A stretch of DNA of 5,543 bases from Legionella genomosp. 1 (GTDB taxonomy: Bacteria > Pseudomonadota > Gammaproteobacteria > Legionellales > Legionellaceae). The DNA is taken from positions 1 to 5,543 of the forward strand of contig CAMDBQ010000112.1 of the NCBI GenBank assembly GCA_945889365.1, written 5' to 3'. The translations under genes and the position numbers were made by a program. Under the pieces are notes generated by a model that did not search any database, was not told where the DNA came from, and saw only the letters and a program-made list of their open reading frames with translations. Below are positions 5,498 to 5,543 of the stretch, piece by piece; within the stretch, counting starts at the first letter, position 1, and each line of letters begins with the position of its first letter.

Positions 5498-5543
5498 ATG
5501 CCAAATAAATATGCCGAAAAGAAAGAGTGGAACGTACCTAAGC
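5498..5543 (+). CDS. Start of a probable IS5-family transposase (cut by window edge)
   Basis: Only 15 codons are visible, reading MPNKYAEKKEWNVPK, with the frame open to the window end. This opening is like the N-terminus of IS5-type transposases that go on with a basic stretch and an NWxxYN motif. No Shine-Dalgarno sequence is evident. The identification rests on a very short string and on memory of that family. The neighbouring decayed Cys-rich frame and the inverted repeats fit a mobile-DNA edge. If correct, the element continues to the right for about 1 kb. Confidence 0.5.
   Translation, partial: MPNKYAEKKEWNVPK

Overview
The window looks like AT-rich gammaproteobacterial chromosome. The cytochrome o oxidase genes closely resemble the Escherichia coli cyo genes in sequence, but base composition is much lower in G+C. 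That, together with the kind of mobile DNA present, suggests a Legionellales-type organism (Legionella, Coxiella or a relative). This placement is inferred from remembered family resemblance, not from a database search.

Layout. Positions 1-2096 hold the 3' part of cyoB followed by complete cyoC and cyoD, tightly packed on the + strand (1-nt overlap, then a 1-nt gap). They encode subunits I, III and IV of the proton-pumping cytochrome bo3 ubiquinol oxidase. cyoE (heme O synthase), which follows cyoD in E. coli, is absent here. About 110 nt after cyoD comes a decayed group II intron on the - strand (about 2210-2957). It keeps a candidate 5' end of domain I, the C-terminal part of the reverse transcriptase/maturase (from just before the YADD catalytic motif), and domains V and VI. 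A large internal deletion joins domain I to the middle of the reverse transcriptase, and a frameshift near 2450 splits the remaining reading frame.

Positions 2958-3328 are non-coding, with several hairpins and no convincing gene. A small membrane protein of the DUF3429/TMEM69 type follows on + (3329-3760). It converges on a renalase-like FAD-dependent oxidoreductase on - (3865-4869).

The right end (4870-5543) looks like accessory DNA: an intergenic stretch with an 11-bp inverted repeat and overlapping palindromes, a short Cys-rich reading frame that appears degraded after its second Cys pair, and at the extreme edge the first 15 codons of what looks like an IS5-type transposase.

The only pathway visible is the respiratory oxidase. 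The two chromosomal genes to its right show no functional link to it. The most informative story is erosion and insertion of mobile DNA at the point where the cyo operon would be expected to continue. I did not find convincing evidence of a new multi-gene system.
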